Positions 17,426 through 27,434 of a stretch of 64,000 nt of DNA are shown one piece after another. The notes under the pieces were generated by a model. That model saw only the letters and a list, made by a program, of their open reading frames with translations, did no database searches and was not told the DNA's origin. Location of the stretch: positions 29,532 through 93,531 of the forward strand of contig JABDHA010000003.1 of the NCBI GenBank assembly GCA_013285705.1, in the 5' to 3' direction. The translations under genes and the position numbers were made by a program. This stretch comes from Acidobacteriota bacterium. Its GTDB lineage: Bacteria > Acidobacteriota > Terriglobia > Terriglobales > Acidobacteriaceae. The number at the start of each line of letters is the position of its first letter. The first letter of the stretch is position 1.

Positions 17426-18337
17426 ATGCGCTTTGAGTATGATCCTTCTGTTTCATCGAAAACTGTGTCGTTCAAAACAATCGAGGTCGATGGGCTCAAC
17501 ATTGCTTATCGAGAGGCGGGCGATTCCAAGAGCTCTAAAATTGTGCTCCTGCATGGCTTTCCCTCGTCGTCGCATCAGTACCGCAACCTGATGCGCGAAC
17601 TAGCAGGCAATTTTCATGTCGTTTCGCCCGATTACCCCGGTTTCGGTAACTCCGACATGCCAGATCCAAAGTCGTTTGCATACACCTTCGACAACACTGC
17701 GGCGATCGTCACCAAATTTCTCGAGAAGGTCGGCTTTACTCGATTCGGCCTCTACGTTCAGGATTACGGTGGCCCGGTCGGCTTCCGCATCCTCGATAAA
17801 CACCCTGACTGGCTCGAATGGCTAATTATTCAGAACACCAACGCCTACGAGATCGGCTTCACTGAGGTCTGGAGCGCACTACGGACGAACTACTGGAAGG
17901 GGCGTTCTGCCGAAGCCGAAAAGGCAATCGCAGGCTTCCTCGAGCCGCCGACCGTTTACGCTGTTTACACAACCGGCCATCCCGAACCAGAGCTCATCAG
18001 CCCTGATAACTGGAACATGGACAACCACTTTCTCGAACGCCCTAACGCAAAGCAGGTACAGCTCGACTTCTTCTACGACTATCGGACCAACGTGGAGCTC
18101 TACCCAAAGTGGCAAGCATTCCTCAAGGATCACCAACCTAAGACGATCATCTTTTGGGGCCAGGGCGACATCTTCTTCACGCCAGCTGGCGGTGAGGCTT
18201 TCCTCGAAATTCTGCCTAAGGCGGAGATGCATCGGCTGAATTCAGGTCACTTCGCTGTCGAGGATTGCCTGAACTACATCGCGAAGCATATGCAGGAGTT
18301 CTATCAGACGAAGGTAGCCGGCTCCCTCAAACGCTAA
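17426..18337 (+). CDS. Alpha/beta hydrolase, haloalkane dehalogenase/epoxide hydrolase-like (copy C)
   Basis: Third member of the Asp-nucleophile family in this window. The oxyanion motif is VLLHGFPSSSHQYRN. The nucleophile Asp is in LYVQDYGGPVGFRIL, IIFWGQGDIFFTPAG holds the likely acid, and NSGHFAVEDCLNYIA holds the His. From the ATG at 17426 (GAGGAG 12 bases before) it has 303 residues; ATG 17414 is also in frame but touches the ribosome site. It precedes a Ser-type hydrolase at 18412 across a strong hairpin. Confidence 0.85.
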   Translation: MRFEYDPSVSSKTVSFKTIEVDGLNIAYREAGDSKSSKIVLLHGFPSSSHQYRNLMRELAGNFHVVSPDYPGFGNSDMPDPKSFAYTFDNTAAIVTKFLEKVGFTRFGLYVQDYGGPVGFRILDKHPDWLEWLIIQNTNAYEIGFTEVWSALRTNYWKGRSAEAEKAIAGFLEPPTVYAVYTTGHPEPELISPDNWNMDNHFLERPNAKQVQLDFFYDYRTNVELYPKWQAFLKDHQPKTIIFWGQGDIFFTPAGGEAFLEILPKAEMHRLNSGHFAVEDCLNYIAKHMQEFYQTKVAGSLKR

Positions 18338-18359
18338 GCAACTAGTCATTGGATCCATT

Positions 18360-18387
18360 CGCCAGGCCGTCTCTGCATGGCCTGGCG
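18360..18387. terminator. Perfect 9-bp hairpin between two hydrolase genes
   Basis: CGCCAGGCC (18360-18368) and GGCCTGGCG (18379-18387) form a perfect GC-rich stem with a 10-base loop. It lies 22 bases after one stop and 24 bases before the next start. No T tract follows, so it may be an attenuator or mRNA-stability element rather than a full terminator. Confidence 0.4.
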
Positions 18388-18411
18388 GCAATTCAGGCTT
18401 GAGGATTTCGC

Positions 18412-19125
18412 ATGGAAATGGAATCGTGTTTTGCAGAAAAGGCAACAGTCGTCTTGGTTCACGGTCCCTGGCTTGATGCGGGAATGTGGAATAGCGTGAT
18501 TCTTCCACTTCGACAGCATGGTCTTCAAGTCTTCGCCGCCCAACTTCCTCTTACTTCTTTCGAGGATGATTTAGCGGCGATCGAGAGAACGCTGGACATG
18601 ACAGACGGTCCGCTTATGTTAGTGGGACACTCGTATTCCGGCGCACTTATTGCAAATGCAGCACTTCGCTCAAATGCTATTCAGGCTCTGGTGTTCATCT
18701 CGGCTATTACTCCGGATGGCGACGAGACAGTTGCTGATGTACTGAGGCAGGATATCTTGCCCGAAGAGTCGCCTCGGATGATGGCGGATCGACATGGGTT
18801 TATATGGATGTCTGAATCTGAGTTCAGTACAACGCTCGCTCCCAATGCTGCTGCCCATCAGTGGGCTCTCATGACCGCTAAACAAAAGCCGATCTCAGTA
18901 AAGTGTCTGAACGGCCGTATTCCGAATTCCGCCTGGCAGCTACTTCCATCGTCCTACCTGATTGCAGAACATGATCATGTTCTCAGCGCAAAGACGCAGC
19001 GACTGTTGGCGCAGAGGATGAACGCGCACATTTATGCACACCCGCTCGACTACGCTGCAGCGATGACCGAACCAGAAGTGGTGCTGGACGTCATTCTCGA
19101 AGCTGCCCACGACCATCTGGCTTAG
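18412..19125 (+). CDS. Ser-type alpha/beta hydrolase (EstC-like esterase)
   Basis: A 237-residue hydrolase with the early motif VVLVHGPWLDAGMWN, which carries the oxyanion Gly, and the nucleophile elbow LVGHSYSGALI with Ser as nucleophile. This fits the small esterase/salicylate-binding-protein-like branch. SYLIAEHDHVLSA marks the acid region. The His is less clear, because the usual G-H or S-H near the end reads YAHPLDYAAAMTEPE, so the catalytic His may be displaced. It has no signal peptide. It is unrelated to the Asp-type hydrolase upstream except by fold. Confidence 0.75.
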   Translation: MEMESCFAEKATVVLVHGPWLDAGMWNSVILPLRQHGLQVFAAQLPLTSFEDDLAAIERTLDMTDGPLMLVGHSYSGALIANAALRSNAIQALVFISAITPDGDETVADVLRQDILPEESPRMMADRHGFIWMSESEFSTTLAPNAAAHQWALMTAKQKPISVKCLNGRIPNSAWQLLPSSYLIAEHDHVLSAKTQRLLAQRMNAHIYAHPLDYAAAMTEPEVVLDVILEAAHDHLA

Positions 19126-19222
19126 TAGACAGTTCCGGAGCCGAGGCAGCGTAAACATCCTTTGAGATGAGGTTGAAGCTTTGGTTCCGGCACTACACAA
19201 CAGGCGTCAAATAGATTTACGG

Positions 19223-19970
19223 ATGTCTCTGCCAATGTATGAAGAACTCAACAACTCGTTAACAGCCTCACATGTCCCTCCCTTTCGGCCCGACCTTGCG
19301 TATCCCGACCTCACACACGAGATGATCGACCGCATAGGAACATATGGAACTGTTGAAAGTGTTCCCGATTAAACAACTCTCTTTGTGCGCGACGCACGTC
19401 AGGTAGATATGTTCGTCATCATCGAAGGAAGCATCGAGGTTTACACGCTGGCGGGGCGAAACGACGAGTGCTTTCTGCAGTTGCTCACTCCCCGGCAGTT
19501 CTCAGCGGAGCTGGATTTGTTTAATCACCAGCGAACACTGACAGGATGTCGAACCAAGGGTGACAGCCTCTTAATTCGGATCACTCGGTCACAACTTCAG
19601 CATCTGATGCGAGCCGAGGGCGATATCGCAAATCTGATCATGCAAGCTACGATCTGGCGCAAGCTGCGATTGATCGGTGAACAAAAGGGCGGTGTCATCC
19701 TTGTTGGTCAGCCAAACAAAGTCGACTACCTATTGTTGGAGAGCTTCTTCATCCGTAACGGCTATCCACATCAAACGCTGGAATCGCACCAGGATTGTAC
19801 CGTGATGCCATCCGTGATGCTCGCCGATGAGCGTGTCCTTCAGAAACCAGAAATTGCTACTTTAGCAGATGATCTGGGAATCACTGAATTCCCCGATCCG
19901 AACTCCGTCTACGATGTTACTGTCGTTGGTGCTGGACCCTCAGGTCTCGCGGCTGCAGTCTACGCTACCT
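19223..19970 (+). pseudogene. Truncated cyclic-nucleotide-binding/thioredoxin-reductase-like gene
   Basis: The intact form of this family joins a cNMP-binding domain to a thioredoxin-reductase-like flavoprotein. Here the cNMP domain is visible (FVIIEGSIEVYTLAG, LLTPRQFSAELDLFN), then a thioredoxin-like linker (GVILVGQPNKVDYLLLESFF), and the start of the FAD domain (YDVTVVGAGPSGLAAAVYA). There the sequence stops matching and becomes antisense TPR sequence at about 19971. An in-frame TAA at 19370-19372 also splits the N-terminus. Both defects make it non-functional. The start is taken as the ATG at 19223. Confidence 0.75.
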
Positions 19971-20534
19971 CGCATTTGCTCCAGAGTAGCGCTGTCATTC
20001 GGTTCAATCTGTAATACCTTTCGGTAAAGTGGTAACGCTAGATCATCTCGTCCACTCTGCTGATAGAGATACGCGAGATTGAAATAAGGATTCGGATCTA
20101 GCGGCTTAAGCTCCACAGCTTTATGAAAATATGAAATAGCCTCGGCTTGCCGCCCCTCGCGAAAGAGCATAATGGCAAGATCGTTATAGGGCCCGATTTC
20201 TTTTGGCGCCAGGAGAATAGCTTGTTGGAACTGTGATTTCTGCCTTCTCGTTATCTCTGGAGTGTTCAGCGGCCACGGCGGAGTCAACGAGAACAGGCGT
20301 GAGATCAAGTGGCAAGGTTGGACTATTTGGCGTTGCTTCTAGTGAATGTCTATATAACAGGATCGGATTGCACCAGTCATCGAGACGAGATACAAGACGC
20401 CATATGCCCCAGATCATCCAGACAGCGATGCCTGCAGCAGCTACCCTGGTCCAGTTCCTGCCTGCCCATGTGATCGAGGACGCTACTGCTATGGCAAAAC
20501 CCACTGATGCCAGATAAAGATACCTCTCAGCCAT
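19971..20534 (-). pseudogene. Fragment of a membrane TPR protein (TMTC-like)
   Basis: The 20534 end begins MAERYLYLASVGFAIAVAS, the family signature of multi-spanning proteins with C-terminal TPRs. A membrane segment follows. After a frame change near 20240 come TPR units (QQAILLAPKEIGPYNDLAIM, AISYFHKAVELKPLDPNPYF, ALPLYRKVLQIEPND). The sequence ends at the junction with the cNMP/TrxR fragment. The main membrane part is missing, so this is a remnant placed here by rearrangement. Confidence 0.65.
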
Positions 20535-20598
20535 TTCCTTTCAATCGGCTGGTATCTGTGGGTTTAAAAGTATGTCAAACGGTTGCGCAGCATCGCCG

Positions 20599-21420
20599 TT
20601 ATTCAAATCTGGCGAAGATTTCGTTTAGCCGGCCGCCCGAGGTTGAGCCTCCTAAAGCGTCGAAGGATCCTGCCTTGAGTTTTTCACTCGCCGCAACCAT
20701 AGCTCCCCATCCTGATAAGGAAAGAGCTCCCCCTACGCTAATTCTGCGAACGCCGAGGTCTTCCAATTCCCTGGCCGTCGAGCCCGGTCCCATAACGAGA
20801 ATATTTACAGGCTTGGGCGCTACCGCTCGCACCATTGCGGCAATGTCTTCTTTCTTGCTGACACCTGGAGCGTACAAACAGTCGGCTCCTGCGCCTGCGA
20901 ACGCGACTAGTTTGTCGATCGCTTCCGTGATCGCCCCAGAATCGATGAGCAGCCCCTCGGTTCGCGCTACTAGAATGACATTCTCACCAGTTGCGTCGAT
21001 CGCTGAACGAGCGGCCCGGATTCTGTCAACAGACTGATAGACGTCATAGAGATTGGAGAGATCCCCAAGCTTGCGATCTTCAATCGAAACACCTGCAATA
21101 CCTGTCTCAATCGCCAACTTTACATTTGTCGCGACGACATCTGGATCTGCAGCGAACCCGGACTCAAAGTCTGCATTGACCGGCAGATCGACTGCTTCGC
21201 AGAGCGATCTTAGGTGGCCTAATACGTTCTCCATGGTCATCGCATAGTCCGGTTTGCCCATAGTCCACGCAAAGCCTGTACTGGTTGAGGCGAGCGCCGA
21301 AAAGCCAAGATGTTGGAGGATGCGCGCGCTTCCGATATCCCATGGATTAGGCAGAATGAAGCAGCCATCGTTGTGAAGAGCACGAAATGTTGCGCGTTTT
21401 TTGGTGGTTGTGACTCTCAT
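20599..21420 (-). CDS. Isocitrate lyase/PEP mutase family enzyme (copy 1)
   Basis: A TIM-barrel enzyme of the PEP mutase/isocitrate lyase superfamily, which makes or breaks C-C or C-P bonds next to a carboxylate. FILPNPWDIGSARILQHLGF and LPVNADFESGFAADP (metal-binding Asp/Glu) are followed by GIAGVSIEDRKLG and GADCLYAPGV. It is closely related to the gene at 40149. Exact substrate is unknown (2-methylisocitrate-like or oxaloacetate-type compounds are possible). The ATG at 21420 has AAGGAG upstream and is preferred to the one at 21468. Confidence 0.8.
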   Translation of the reverse strand: MRVTTTKKRATFRALHNDGCFILPNPWDIGSARILQHLGFSALASTSTGFAWTMGKPDYAMTMENVLGHLRSLCEAVDLPVNADFESGFAADPDVVATNVKLAIETGIAGVSIEDRKLGDLSNLYDVYQSVDRIRAARSAIDATGENVILVARTEGLLIDSGAITEAIDKLVAFAGAGADCLYAPGVSKKEDIAAMVRAVAPKPVNILVMGPGSTARELEDLGVRRISVGGALSLSGWGAMVAASEKLKAGSFDALGGSTSGGRLNEIFARFE

Positions 21421-21513
21421 CGGGATCTCCTTGATTCGTGTGTGAGGAACGATTGGCTTCCAGCTCATAACGCTGCTTCTGATGTCGATGAGCAGGCGCG
21501 GACGACGATAGAT

Positions 21514-22107
21514 TTATTGTTTTAAAGCTTTTGCTTCACGGTCGACCATGGGGCGCTGTCGATCGTTCCCTCGGTTCGGGCTGAAAGAGAGAGCGCGCTC
21601 CTTATGCAGAACTCGATGGCATGGGACAGCAAATGCAAAGGGATTAATTGAGCAGGCATTTGCAACTGCCCGAATCGCTGACGGTGAGCCAATCGTACGT
21701 GCAAGATCGGTGTAGGTCGTCGTTTCACCTATCTTTAGCTTCCGTACGGCCCGCCATACTTTTTTCTGGAACTCTGTGCCTCGCAGGTCGAGATCAAAAT
21801 TTACGTCCTCTTTTGCAGATTCGATGTAGCTAACTAACTGTGAGGTTTCGGATACAAGCATCTGGTCGTCACGAGTTAAACGGGCTTTTGGGAATCGCGT
21901 ACGAAGGTCATCAATTACTACGGTTGGGGACTCGCCGATCAGGACAGCAGCCACACCCTTATCGCCGGTAGCGACAAGGACGCAGCCCAAAGCCGATTTC
22001 GCGATTCCATAGGTGAGGAGCTCGTGATCGCTATCTCTACGGCTTTTCTTAGGCGGTTTGAGTGACTGTTGGTGCGTACCTGATGCCGCATTGCGTGTTC
22101 GTATCAT
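21514..22107 (-). CDS. Methylated-DNA-protein cysteine methyltransferase with altered C-terminus
   Basis: A 197-residue O6-alkylguanine-DNA alkyltransferase. LTYGIAKSALGCVLVATGDKG opens the domain, RGTEFQKKVWRAVRKLKIGE and TTTYTDLARTIGSPSAIRAV form the DNA-binding part, and FAVPCHRVLHK carries the catalytic Cys163. After this the usual SGYRWG stretch is replaced by SFSPNRG, as if two compensating indels had occurred, before the normal REAKAL end. Activity is therefore uncertain. The domain resembles the C-terminal half of the Ada protein at 5656. The ATG at 22107 has GGGAGG upstream. Confidence 0.8.
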   Translation of the reverse strand: MIRTRNAASGTHQQSLKPPKKSRRDSDHELLTYGIAKSALGCVLVATGDKGVAAVLIGESPTVVIDDLRTRFPKARLTRDDQMLVSETSQLVSYIESAKEDVNFDLDLRGTEFQKKVWRAVRKLKIGETTTYTDLARTIGSPSAIRAVANACSINPFAFAVPCHRVLHKERALSFSPNRGNDRQRPMVDREAKALKQ

Positions 22108-22169
22108 TCCGATCCTCCCTTTAATTGAGAGCTGTGATTGGAATGGTGACGAGCGAAACAGGTGACAAA

Positions 22170-22211
22170 TTTTTTTTTTGCTCGGAGGACCTGCTTGCAA
22201 GTCCTCCGAGC
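22170..22211. other. Strong 11-bp hairpin preceded by a T tract
   Basis: GCTCGGAGGAC (22180-22190) and GTCCTCCGAGC (22201-22211) pair perfectly with a 10-base loop. A run of ten or more T lies just before it on the plus strand, so on the minus strand the hairpin is followed by A, not T. It sits 50 bases after the bioZ stop. It may end or protect the bio mRNA, but it lacks the U tract of a classical terminator in that direction. Confidence 0.5.
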
Positions 22212-22261
22212 GGGTAGTCGCAATCCGTAGTTGCTGGCGCGCTACTGAACGCGACCGGGCA

Positions 22262-23260
22262 TCACACGTCGCCCACTCCTAAAACAACACTCCCCCCGGC
22301 CAGGCCTGCTCCCGCTGTAGTCAAAAGAATTCGTTCGCCCGAGGCAAACGGGCGATCGATGTTAGATAGGGATAGAGATAATGGTATGGTTGCTGCCGAG
22401 GAGTTTCCGAATTCTTCAATCGTGTGGACCGTTTTGCTGCTCGCTATGCCTAGGTTTTCGCAAACTGCGTCGAAGATACGGATATTAGCCTGATGCGGAA
22501 CGAAGCGATCGATGTCCCCCGCAGCCAGGCCTGCCTGTTGCATCGCTCGCATGGCGCATTTCGTCATCATGCGTATTGCCTGGGAGAAGACCGATCTACC
22601 GTCGCTCATTGTCATCATTAGCTCTCGTGGATCCATGCCTGCTGTGAAGGGTCTTCTACTCCCGCCACCAGGAATGGAAATCAGATCATAGTGACCTCCG
22701 TCGGCGGCCAGGTCGACTCCGAGCAACCCGGTTTTAGGCGAATCTGAGGGGGTCAGAACGACCGCTCCCGCCGCATCTGCAAAGAGGATCGCGCTGCCTT
22801 GCTCCTCTGGGTTGATTCGTCGGCTCAAAATGTTCGCGGCGACGATGAGTACGGGCTTACCCTGCGTCCTTACAAAACCATCCGCCAAGACCAAAGCGGA
22901 GAGAAACCCCGAGCAAGCACCGGTAAGATCAAGGGCACCGGAGTTAAAAAGGTCCAAGCGATGGCACAGCAATGGCGCGGACGGCGGCAGAAGGTGGTCA
23001 GGAGTGGATGTCGCGAGAAGCGTAAGGCCTATATTAGTTCGTGCTATACCCGCATTATCAATCGCCATGGCGCCCGCCTCAACGGCTAGGTCCGTCACCG
23101 ACTGATAAGGAGCTGCCCAACGCCTCTCCCGGATACCCGTGCGACGCTCGATCCAACCGGCCTCAAGGCCGAGGCGCTTCTCAATCTCTGAATTCTCCAC
23201 ACGCCTCTCTGGGACATAATGGCCCAGACCAGCCATGCGACTCGATTGCGCCCGCATCAT
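22262..23260 (-). CDS. bioZ: BioZ: FabH-like ketosynthase for pimeloyl-ACP synthesis
   Basis: A ketoacyl-ACP-synthase III homologue with a complete Cys-His-Asn triad: Cys116 ([14 protein letters not shown]), His256 ([13 protein letters not shown]) and Asn286 ([12 protein letters not shown]). On its own it would be called fabH. As last gene of bioB-F-D-A it matches BioZ, which in Agrobacterium extends glutaryl-CoA to make the pimeloyl chain for biotin and replaces BioC/BioH. Its start overlaps the bioA stop by four bases. The assignment to biotin rests on context plus known biology. Confidence 0.8.
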   Translation of the reverse strand: MMRAQSSRMAGLGHYVPERRVENSEIEKRLGLEAGWIERRTGIRERRWAAPYQSVTDLAVEAGAMAIDNAGIARTNIGLTLLATSTPDHLLPPSAPLLCHRLDLFNSGALDLTGACSGFLSALVLADGFVRTQGKPVLIVAANILSRRINPEEQGSAILFADAAGAVVLTPSDSPKTGLLGVDLAADGGHYDLISIPGGGSRRPFTAGMDPRELMMTMSDGRSVFSQAIRMMTKCAMRAMQQAGLAAGDIDRFVPHQANIRIFDAVCENLGIASSKTVHTIEEFGNSSAATIPLSLSLSNIDRPFASGERILLTTAGAGLAGGSVVLGVGDV

Positions 23261-24534
23261 TTGATTGCCTTGCCGATTACGTCAGCAGCCTCATCGATCG
23301 CAGCATACGCACGGTCGAGTTCGTTTGGAGTTACACAATAAGGCGTCATGAGGTAGATCACGTTTCCGAGTGGACGGATAAGCAGATCTCGGTCCTTGAA
23401 AAATCGTCTCAGCTTGGGCCCAACGTCCGAGAAATAACCTGCAGTCGAGACGTCGAGATCGAGCGCAGCGATGGTTCCGGTCTGCCGGACGTTGGTGAAG
23501 CGCGGATCCAACCGGAATGGTTCCAATCGCTCGCGATGCAGGCGCCCTAGTTTCTCGATACGTTGAGTAACCGGCTCGGTCTGCCAGATCTTGAGATTCG
23601 CTACGGCTGCTGCACAGGCAATGGGGTTGGCCGTGTAAGAGCTCGAGTGGAAGAACATTCGGCTTCGGTCGACAGAGAGGTGAGCTTCGAAGATCTCGCG
23701 GGAGCACAGCGTCGCTGCCATTGGCAACGCGCCGCCAGTAATCCCCTTGGAGGTGCAGAGGATATCCGGAGTAATACCTGCTTGTTCGCAGGCGAACAGC
23801 GTACCCGTTCGTCCCCAGCCGGTCATCACTTCGTCGACGATCAGCAGCGTATGGAAGTGCTCGGCGATCTGCTTCAGCTCAGTCAGCAGACGAGCCGGAT
23901 ACATCTTCATCCCCCCGGCTCCCAGCACCAAGGGCTCGATGAGAAGCGCCGCTATCCTGCGCTCCCTGCAGAGTCGCTCAAATGCATCGAGTGTGTCCTG
24001 TTCCTGGCCCTTTTCAGGGAAGCGCACCGTGTCCACATCAAACAATAATGCTCCATAGGGCGCGTTGAAGAACCCTCGCTCTCCTGCGGACATCGTGCCA
24101 ATGGTGTCACCGTGATAGCTGTGCTCCATCACGACAATGCGCGAACGAGGGTCTCCTGCATGATGAAAAAACCCGAGTGCCATCTTCAGCGCTACTTCCA
24201 CTGACGTAGAACCGCTGTCGGAGTAAAAAACGTGAGCCAGGCCGGGTGGGGCCACCTGTAGCAGACCCTTTGCAAGTTCTTCCGCCGCCTCATGGGTGTA
24301 TTCGGCAAAAATAATCTGATCAAAGATCTCGGCTGCAACCTGAATCGCTTCCGCAATGGCTGGATGCCGATGACCATGAGTAATGACCCACCAGGACGAG
24401 ATTGCATCGAGAACCGAGTGGCCGTGTTCATCGATGAGATAAGCACCTTGCGTCCTAACGATCCTGGTGGTTATGGCGTCGAGACCGTGCTGGGTAAATG
24501 GATGCCATACAGGAGACTGCGGGTAGGAGTGCAT
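23257..24534 (-). CDS. bioA: BioA: adenosylmethionine-8-amino-7-oxononanoate aminotransferase
   Basis: A class III PLP aminotransferase making 7,8-diaminopelargonate with S-adenosylmethionine as amino donor. The N-terminal WHPFTQHG is the BioA hallmark. [16 protein letters not shown], the [18 protein letters not shown] stretch and the PLP lysine in [15 protein letters not shown] are all present. Length 425 is normal. It begins one base before the end of bioD (TAATG-type overlap) and overlaps bioZ by four bases. Confidence 0.95.
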   Translation of the reverse strand: MHSYPQSPVWHPFTQHGLDAITTRIVRTQGAYLIDEHGHSVLDAISSWWVITHGHRHPAIAEAIQVAAEIFDQIIFAEYTHEAAEELAKGLLQVAPPGLAHVFYSDSGSTSVEVALKMALGFFHHAGDPRSRIVVMEHSYHGDTIGTMSAGERGFFNAPYGALLFDVDTVRFPEKGQEQDTLDAFERLCRERRIAALLIEPLVLGAGGMKMYPARLLTELKQIAEHFHTLLIVDEVMTGWGRTGTLFACEQAGITPDILCTSKGITGGALPMAATLCSREIFEAHLSVDRSRMFFHSSSYTANPIACAAAVANLKIWQTEPVTQRIEKLGRLHRERLEPFRLDPRFTNVRQTGTIAALDLDVSTAGYFSDVGPKLRRFFKDRDLLIRPLGNVIYLMTPYCVTPNELDRAYAAIDEAADVIGKAIK

Positions 24535-25172
24535 TACGTGATTGCCTCCCAGATCGATGAGATATCGAACTGTTCTCGCAGAGCCCGGCGTAAGGTCTCC
24601 GCCGTCAATGGATTGAGATAAGGCAGTCTGCCAAGAATACGGACATGTCCCATCTCCTCGATCGTCTTTTGTGTGTCGAGATACTCATCCCCAATGAACG
24701 CGACACCCAATATCGGAATCAGGCGCTTCCTCATTGCCTCCACGGACAGCAGGGTATGGTTAATCGTTCCGAGACCTGTCCGGGCACATAGAATCGCTGG
24801 AATCTGCCAGCGCGCGAAGACATCGGCGAAAGTTCTGTGGCGGGTCAGAGGAACCAGCAAGCCGCCAGCCCCTTCAATAATGAGCGGCGAGCTGGTGGCC
24901 GGTGGTTGGATCGTTTCCGGGGTCAGCGTCAGACCGTCGTTTTCTGCCGATAGATGTGGAGAGACCGGCGTATTGAGCCGCCACGCCTCGGGCATAATTC
25001 GCTGAACTGGTATTTGCCCAAGCCGGGCTACGATCTCGCTGTCAGTCTCGTCAGCCAGCCCGGATTGAATGGGCTTCCAATAGCAGGCACCAAGTGCGTC
25101 AGTCAGTCCAGCGGAGAACACTGTTTTGCCGATCCCAGTGTCAGTACCCGTGACAACGATTCGCAGGGTCAT
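24534..25172 (-). CDS. bioD: BioD: dethiobiotin synthetase
   Basis: This ATP-dependent enzyme closes the ureido ring of dethiobiotin from diaminopelargonate and CO2. The P-loop [16 protein letters not shown] is at residues 8-23 with Lys16 and Thr17. YWKPIQSG holds the second catalytic Lys, and [13 protein letters not shown] is the family motif. 212 residues, complete. It overlaps bioF by four bases and touches bioA. Confidence 0.95.
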   Translation of the reverse strand: MTLRIVVTGTDTGIGKTVFSAGLTDALGACYWKPIQSGLADETDSEIVARLGQIPVQRIMPEAWRLNTPVSPHLSAENDGLTLTPETIQPPATSSPLIIEGAGGLLVPLTRHRTFADVFARWQIPAILCARTGLGTINHTLLSVEAMRKRLIPILGVAFIGDEYLDTQKTIEEMGHVRILGRLPYLNPLTAETLRRALREQFDISSIWEAIT

Positions 25173-26314
25173 AGCTGGGCCTCAGCGATCACAGTTGCGA
25201 GCCGATCGAACATGCGAGAAACGGTCGACAGCTCTACGTTAAGCGTCACGGAGATACGTAGGCGGGCGGTATTCGCGGGAACTGTGGGGGGGCGGATGGC
25301 TCGAAGGTCGAATCCATCCGCCTGCATCTGCTGCGCGATGCGTAAAGTACGAGCATTATCACCAAGGATTACGGGCAGAATCTGAGAGCCGCTACCTTCG
25401 CGTCCGAAATGACTAAGTATTTGGTCATTCGCGTAAGTGATCATGCTGTGGAGCTTTCGTCGACGCTCCGGTTCGTCATACAGAATCTTCAACGCTTCGC
25501 GCACAACTGCTGCCGCAAGTGGAGAGGGCGCAGTGGCGTAGATGAAGGGACGTGCGTGGTTGATAAGGTAGTCACACAATACCCCACTTCCTCCGACGAG
25601 CGCGCCCTCCACCCCGAGTGCTTTGCCGCAGGTGTGAAGTACGATGACGTTGTCCCGACCTTCCAATTCGGCAGCGAAACCGCGGCCGTCCATGCCGTGA
25701 ACGCCTGTTGCATGAGCTTCATCAACAAAAAGAAATCCGTCATATCTATCGGCCAAGTCCATTAGCCCGGCAAGAGGAGCCTTGTCGCCATCCATCGAGT
25801 AGAGACTTTCAACCACGATCCACGGATGCCCCTTGCCGTCCGCCTGCCGCCACTTACGAATGACATCTTCCGTAGCTTCAAGATCGTTGTGTGACACGCT
25901 GGCCGCTCTACCCCGCCCTGCCGCTATCCCGGCATGTGCGCTCGCATGAATCAATTCGTCATAGATAATCAGGTCGTTGCGCTGCGGCAACGTCGAAAGA
26001 ACTGCCAGATTGGCAGCGTAACCGCTCCCGAAATACAACATCCGTTCGGAACCGAAGAACGTTGCAGCTTCTTCTTCAAGCATCTCGTGCTCGGGGTGAT
26101 TGCCGCGAAGGAGCCGCGATCCTCCTGCTCCGACCGGAACGCCTCTCTCGATTGCAGAGATCACGCTCGCGCGCAATCTCTGCGATCCGACAAGGCCGAG
26201 ATAATCGTTCGAAGTGAAATCCTTGCCGCTTTGTGCGAATAGCTTGCGCCGCCGCCCCTTCCGTTCAAGCTGGTTCAGTATGGTCTCGTAGCGAGCCAGT
26301 CGCTCCTGCATCAT
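25169..26314 (-). CDS. bioF: BioF: 8-amino-7-oxononanoate synthase
   Basis: A PLP enzyme that condenses pimeloyl-ACP (or CoA) with alanine. [15 protein letters not shown] and [20 protein letters not shown] are typical of alpha-oxoamine synthases, as are [15 protein letters not shown] and the PLP lysine in [17 protein letters not shown]. 381 residues, complete. Its start overlaps the bioB stop by four bases. Confidence 0.95.
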   Translation of the reverse strand: MMQERLARYETILNQLERKGRRRKLFAQSGKDFTSNDYLGLVGSQRLRASVISAIERGVPVGAGGSRLLRGNHPEHEMLEEEAATFFGSERMLYFGSGYAANLAVLSTLPQRNDLIIYDELIHASAHAGIAAGRGRAASVSHNDLEATEDVIRKWRQADGKGHPWIVVESLYSMDGDKAPLAGLMDLADRYDGFLFVDEAHATGVHGMDGRGFAAELEGRDNVIVLHTCGKALGVEGALVGGSGVLCDYLINHARPFIYATAPSPLAAAVVREALKILYDEPERRRKLHSMITYANDQILSHFGREGSGSQILPVILGDNARTLRIAQQMQADGFDLRAIRPPTVPANTARLRISVTLNVELSTVSRMFDRLATVIAEAQL

Positions 26315-27306
26315 TTGGCTGCGGCCATGGGTGCCGGCGAGATTCCAAGCCGGCGAAGCAGACTTGTATCCCGATCGCTCCCGGGGTTGGCAGCCGTGAG
26401 TAATGTGTCCCCAACGAATATCGAGTTGGCCCCTGCAAAGAAACAGAGTGCCTGCAGTTCGTCGGACATGTTCTTTCGTCCTGCGGACAGGCGTACGTGA
26501 GATTTCGGCATAAGAATCCGCGCAAGCGCGATGATCCGGATGAATTCGATTGGATCGACCGGCGTCGCATCGGACAGTTTCGAGCCTGGAATAGGAATGA
26601 GCATATTGACCGGCACGCTCTCAGGCGGCGATGGCAGGTTAGCCAGGGTCAGTAGCATGTCGATGCGGTCTTCTGGGGTTTCACCCATACCGATGATGCC
26701 ACCGGCGCACATCTTGATCCCTGCCTGCCGGACATTCTCCAGTGTTTCGATACGGTTCCCGAAACTTCTGGTGGTAATGATCTTCGGGTAAAACCGCTCA
26801 GAAGTATCGATATTGTGATTGTAGTAATCAAGCCCGGCCTCGGCTAGGGTCGCGGCCTGGCCCGATGAGAGCATGCCAAGTGTCATGCACGTCTCGAGGT
26901 TGAGTGCTTTCACGCCCCTCACCATTGCGACAACACTGTCCATGTCGCGCTGTTTGGGACTGCGCCAGGCGGCCCCCATGCAATAGCGAGTAGCGCCCCC
27001 ATCTTTCGCCTTGCGTGCCTCGTCGATTACCTGATCGACGTCCATCAACCTCGAAACGTTGAGACCTGTCGCGGAGCGTGCGGACTGACTACAATAACCG
27101 CAGTCTTCAGGACATCCACCGGTCTTTATGCTCAGTAATTTGCTGAGTTGGATTTGATTGGGGTTGAAGTTCTCCCGATGAGCTGACTGTGCACGAAAGA
27201 GAAGATCGTTGAACGGCAATTCGTAAATTGCGCGAGCGTCAGTGGTCGTCCAGGTATCTCGATCAGGCGAAGGGTACTGCGTTGAGACTGCGCTAACAGA
27301 CGGCAT
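26311..27306 (-). CDS. bioB: BioB: biotin synthase
   Basis: This radical-SAM enzyme inserts sulfur into dethiobiotin. From the ATG at 27306 the cluster motif C-x3-C-x2-C is Cys65, Cys69 and Cys72 ([14 protein letters not shown]). [15 protein letters not shown] and [17 protein letters not shown] are also canonical. The frame is open to 27381, but the later ATG is chosen because GGAG lies 13 bases upstream and because the earlier one would put the operator at 27362 inside the gene. First gene of the operon. Confidence 0.95.
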   Translation of the reverse strand: MPSVSAVSTQYPSPDRDTWTTTDARAIYELPFNDLLFRAQSAHRENFNPNQIQLSKLLSIKTGGCPEDCGYCSQSARSATGLNVSRLMDVDQVIDEARKAKDGGATRYCMGAAWRSPKQRDMDSVVAMVRGVKALNLETCMTLGMLSSGQAATLAEAGLDYYNHNIDTSERFYPKIITTRSFGNRIETLENVRQAGIKMCAGGIIGMGETPEDRIDMLLTLANLPSPPESVPVNMLIPIPGSKLSDATPVDPIEFIRIIALARILMPKSHVRLSAGRKNMSDELQALCFFAGANSIFVGDTLLTAANPGSDRDTSLLRRLGISPAPMAAAK

Positions 27307-27361
27307 TATAAGTTCTTTCTCCAAGCGGCACCGCACCTTTTCTTTAACAAGCTTGGGCCAA

Positions 27362-27373
27362 ATCATAGATAAT
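27362..27373 (-). promoter_or_regulatory. BioR-type operator in front of bioB
   Basis: On the minus strand this reads ATTATCTATGAT, 56 bases before the bioB start. The identical 12-mer occurs at 27442-27453 on the plus strand in front of bioR. The core TTATCTAT matches the published BioR box (TTATCTATAA type). Binding of BioR here would repress bioBFDAZ. Confidence 0.7.
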
Positions 27374-27434
27374 GGCCCCATGCAGACTTATTTCTGTCTC
27401 AATGTAGCAGCGGAGGTGGCTGTTGGAGGCAACA

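Noticed and set aside
22180..22211. Classical terminator for the bio operon
   Set aside because: The T run is on the wrong side for the minus strand, so it is listed only as a hairpin.
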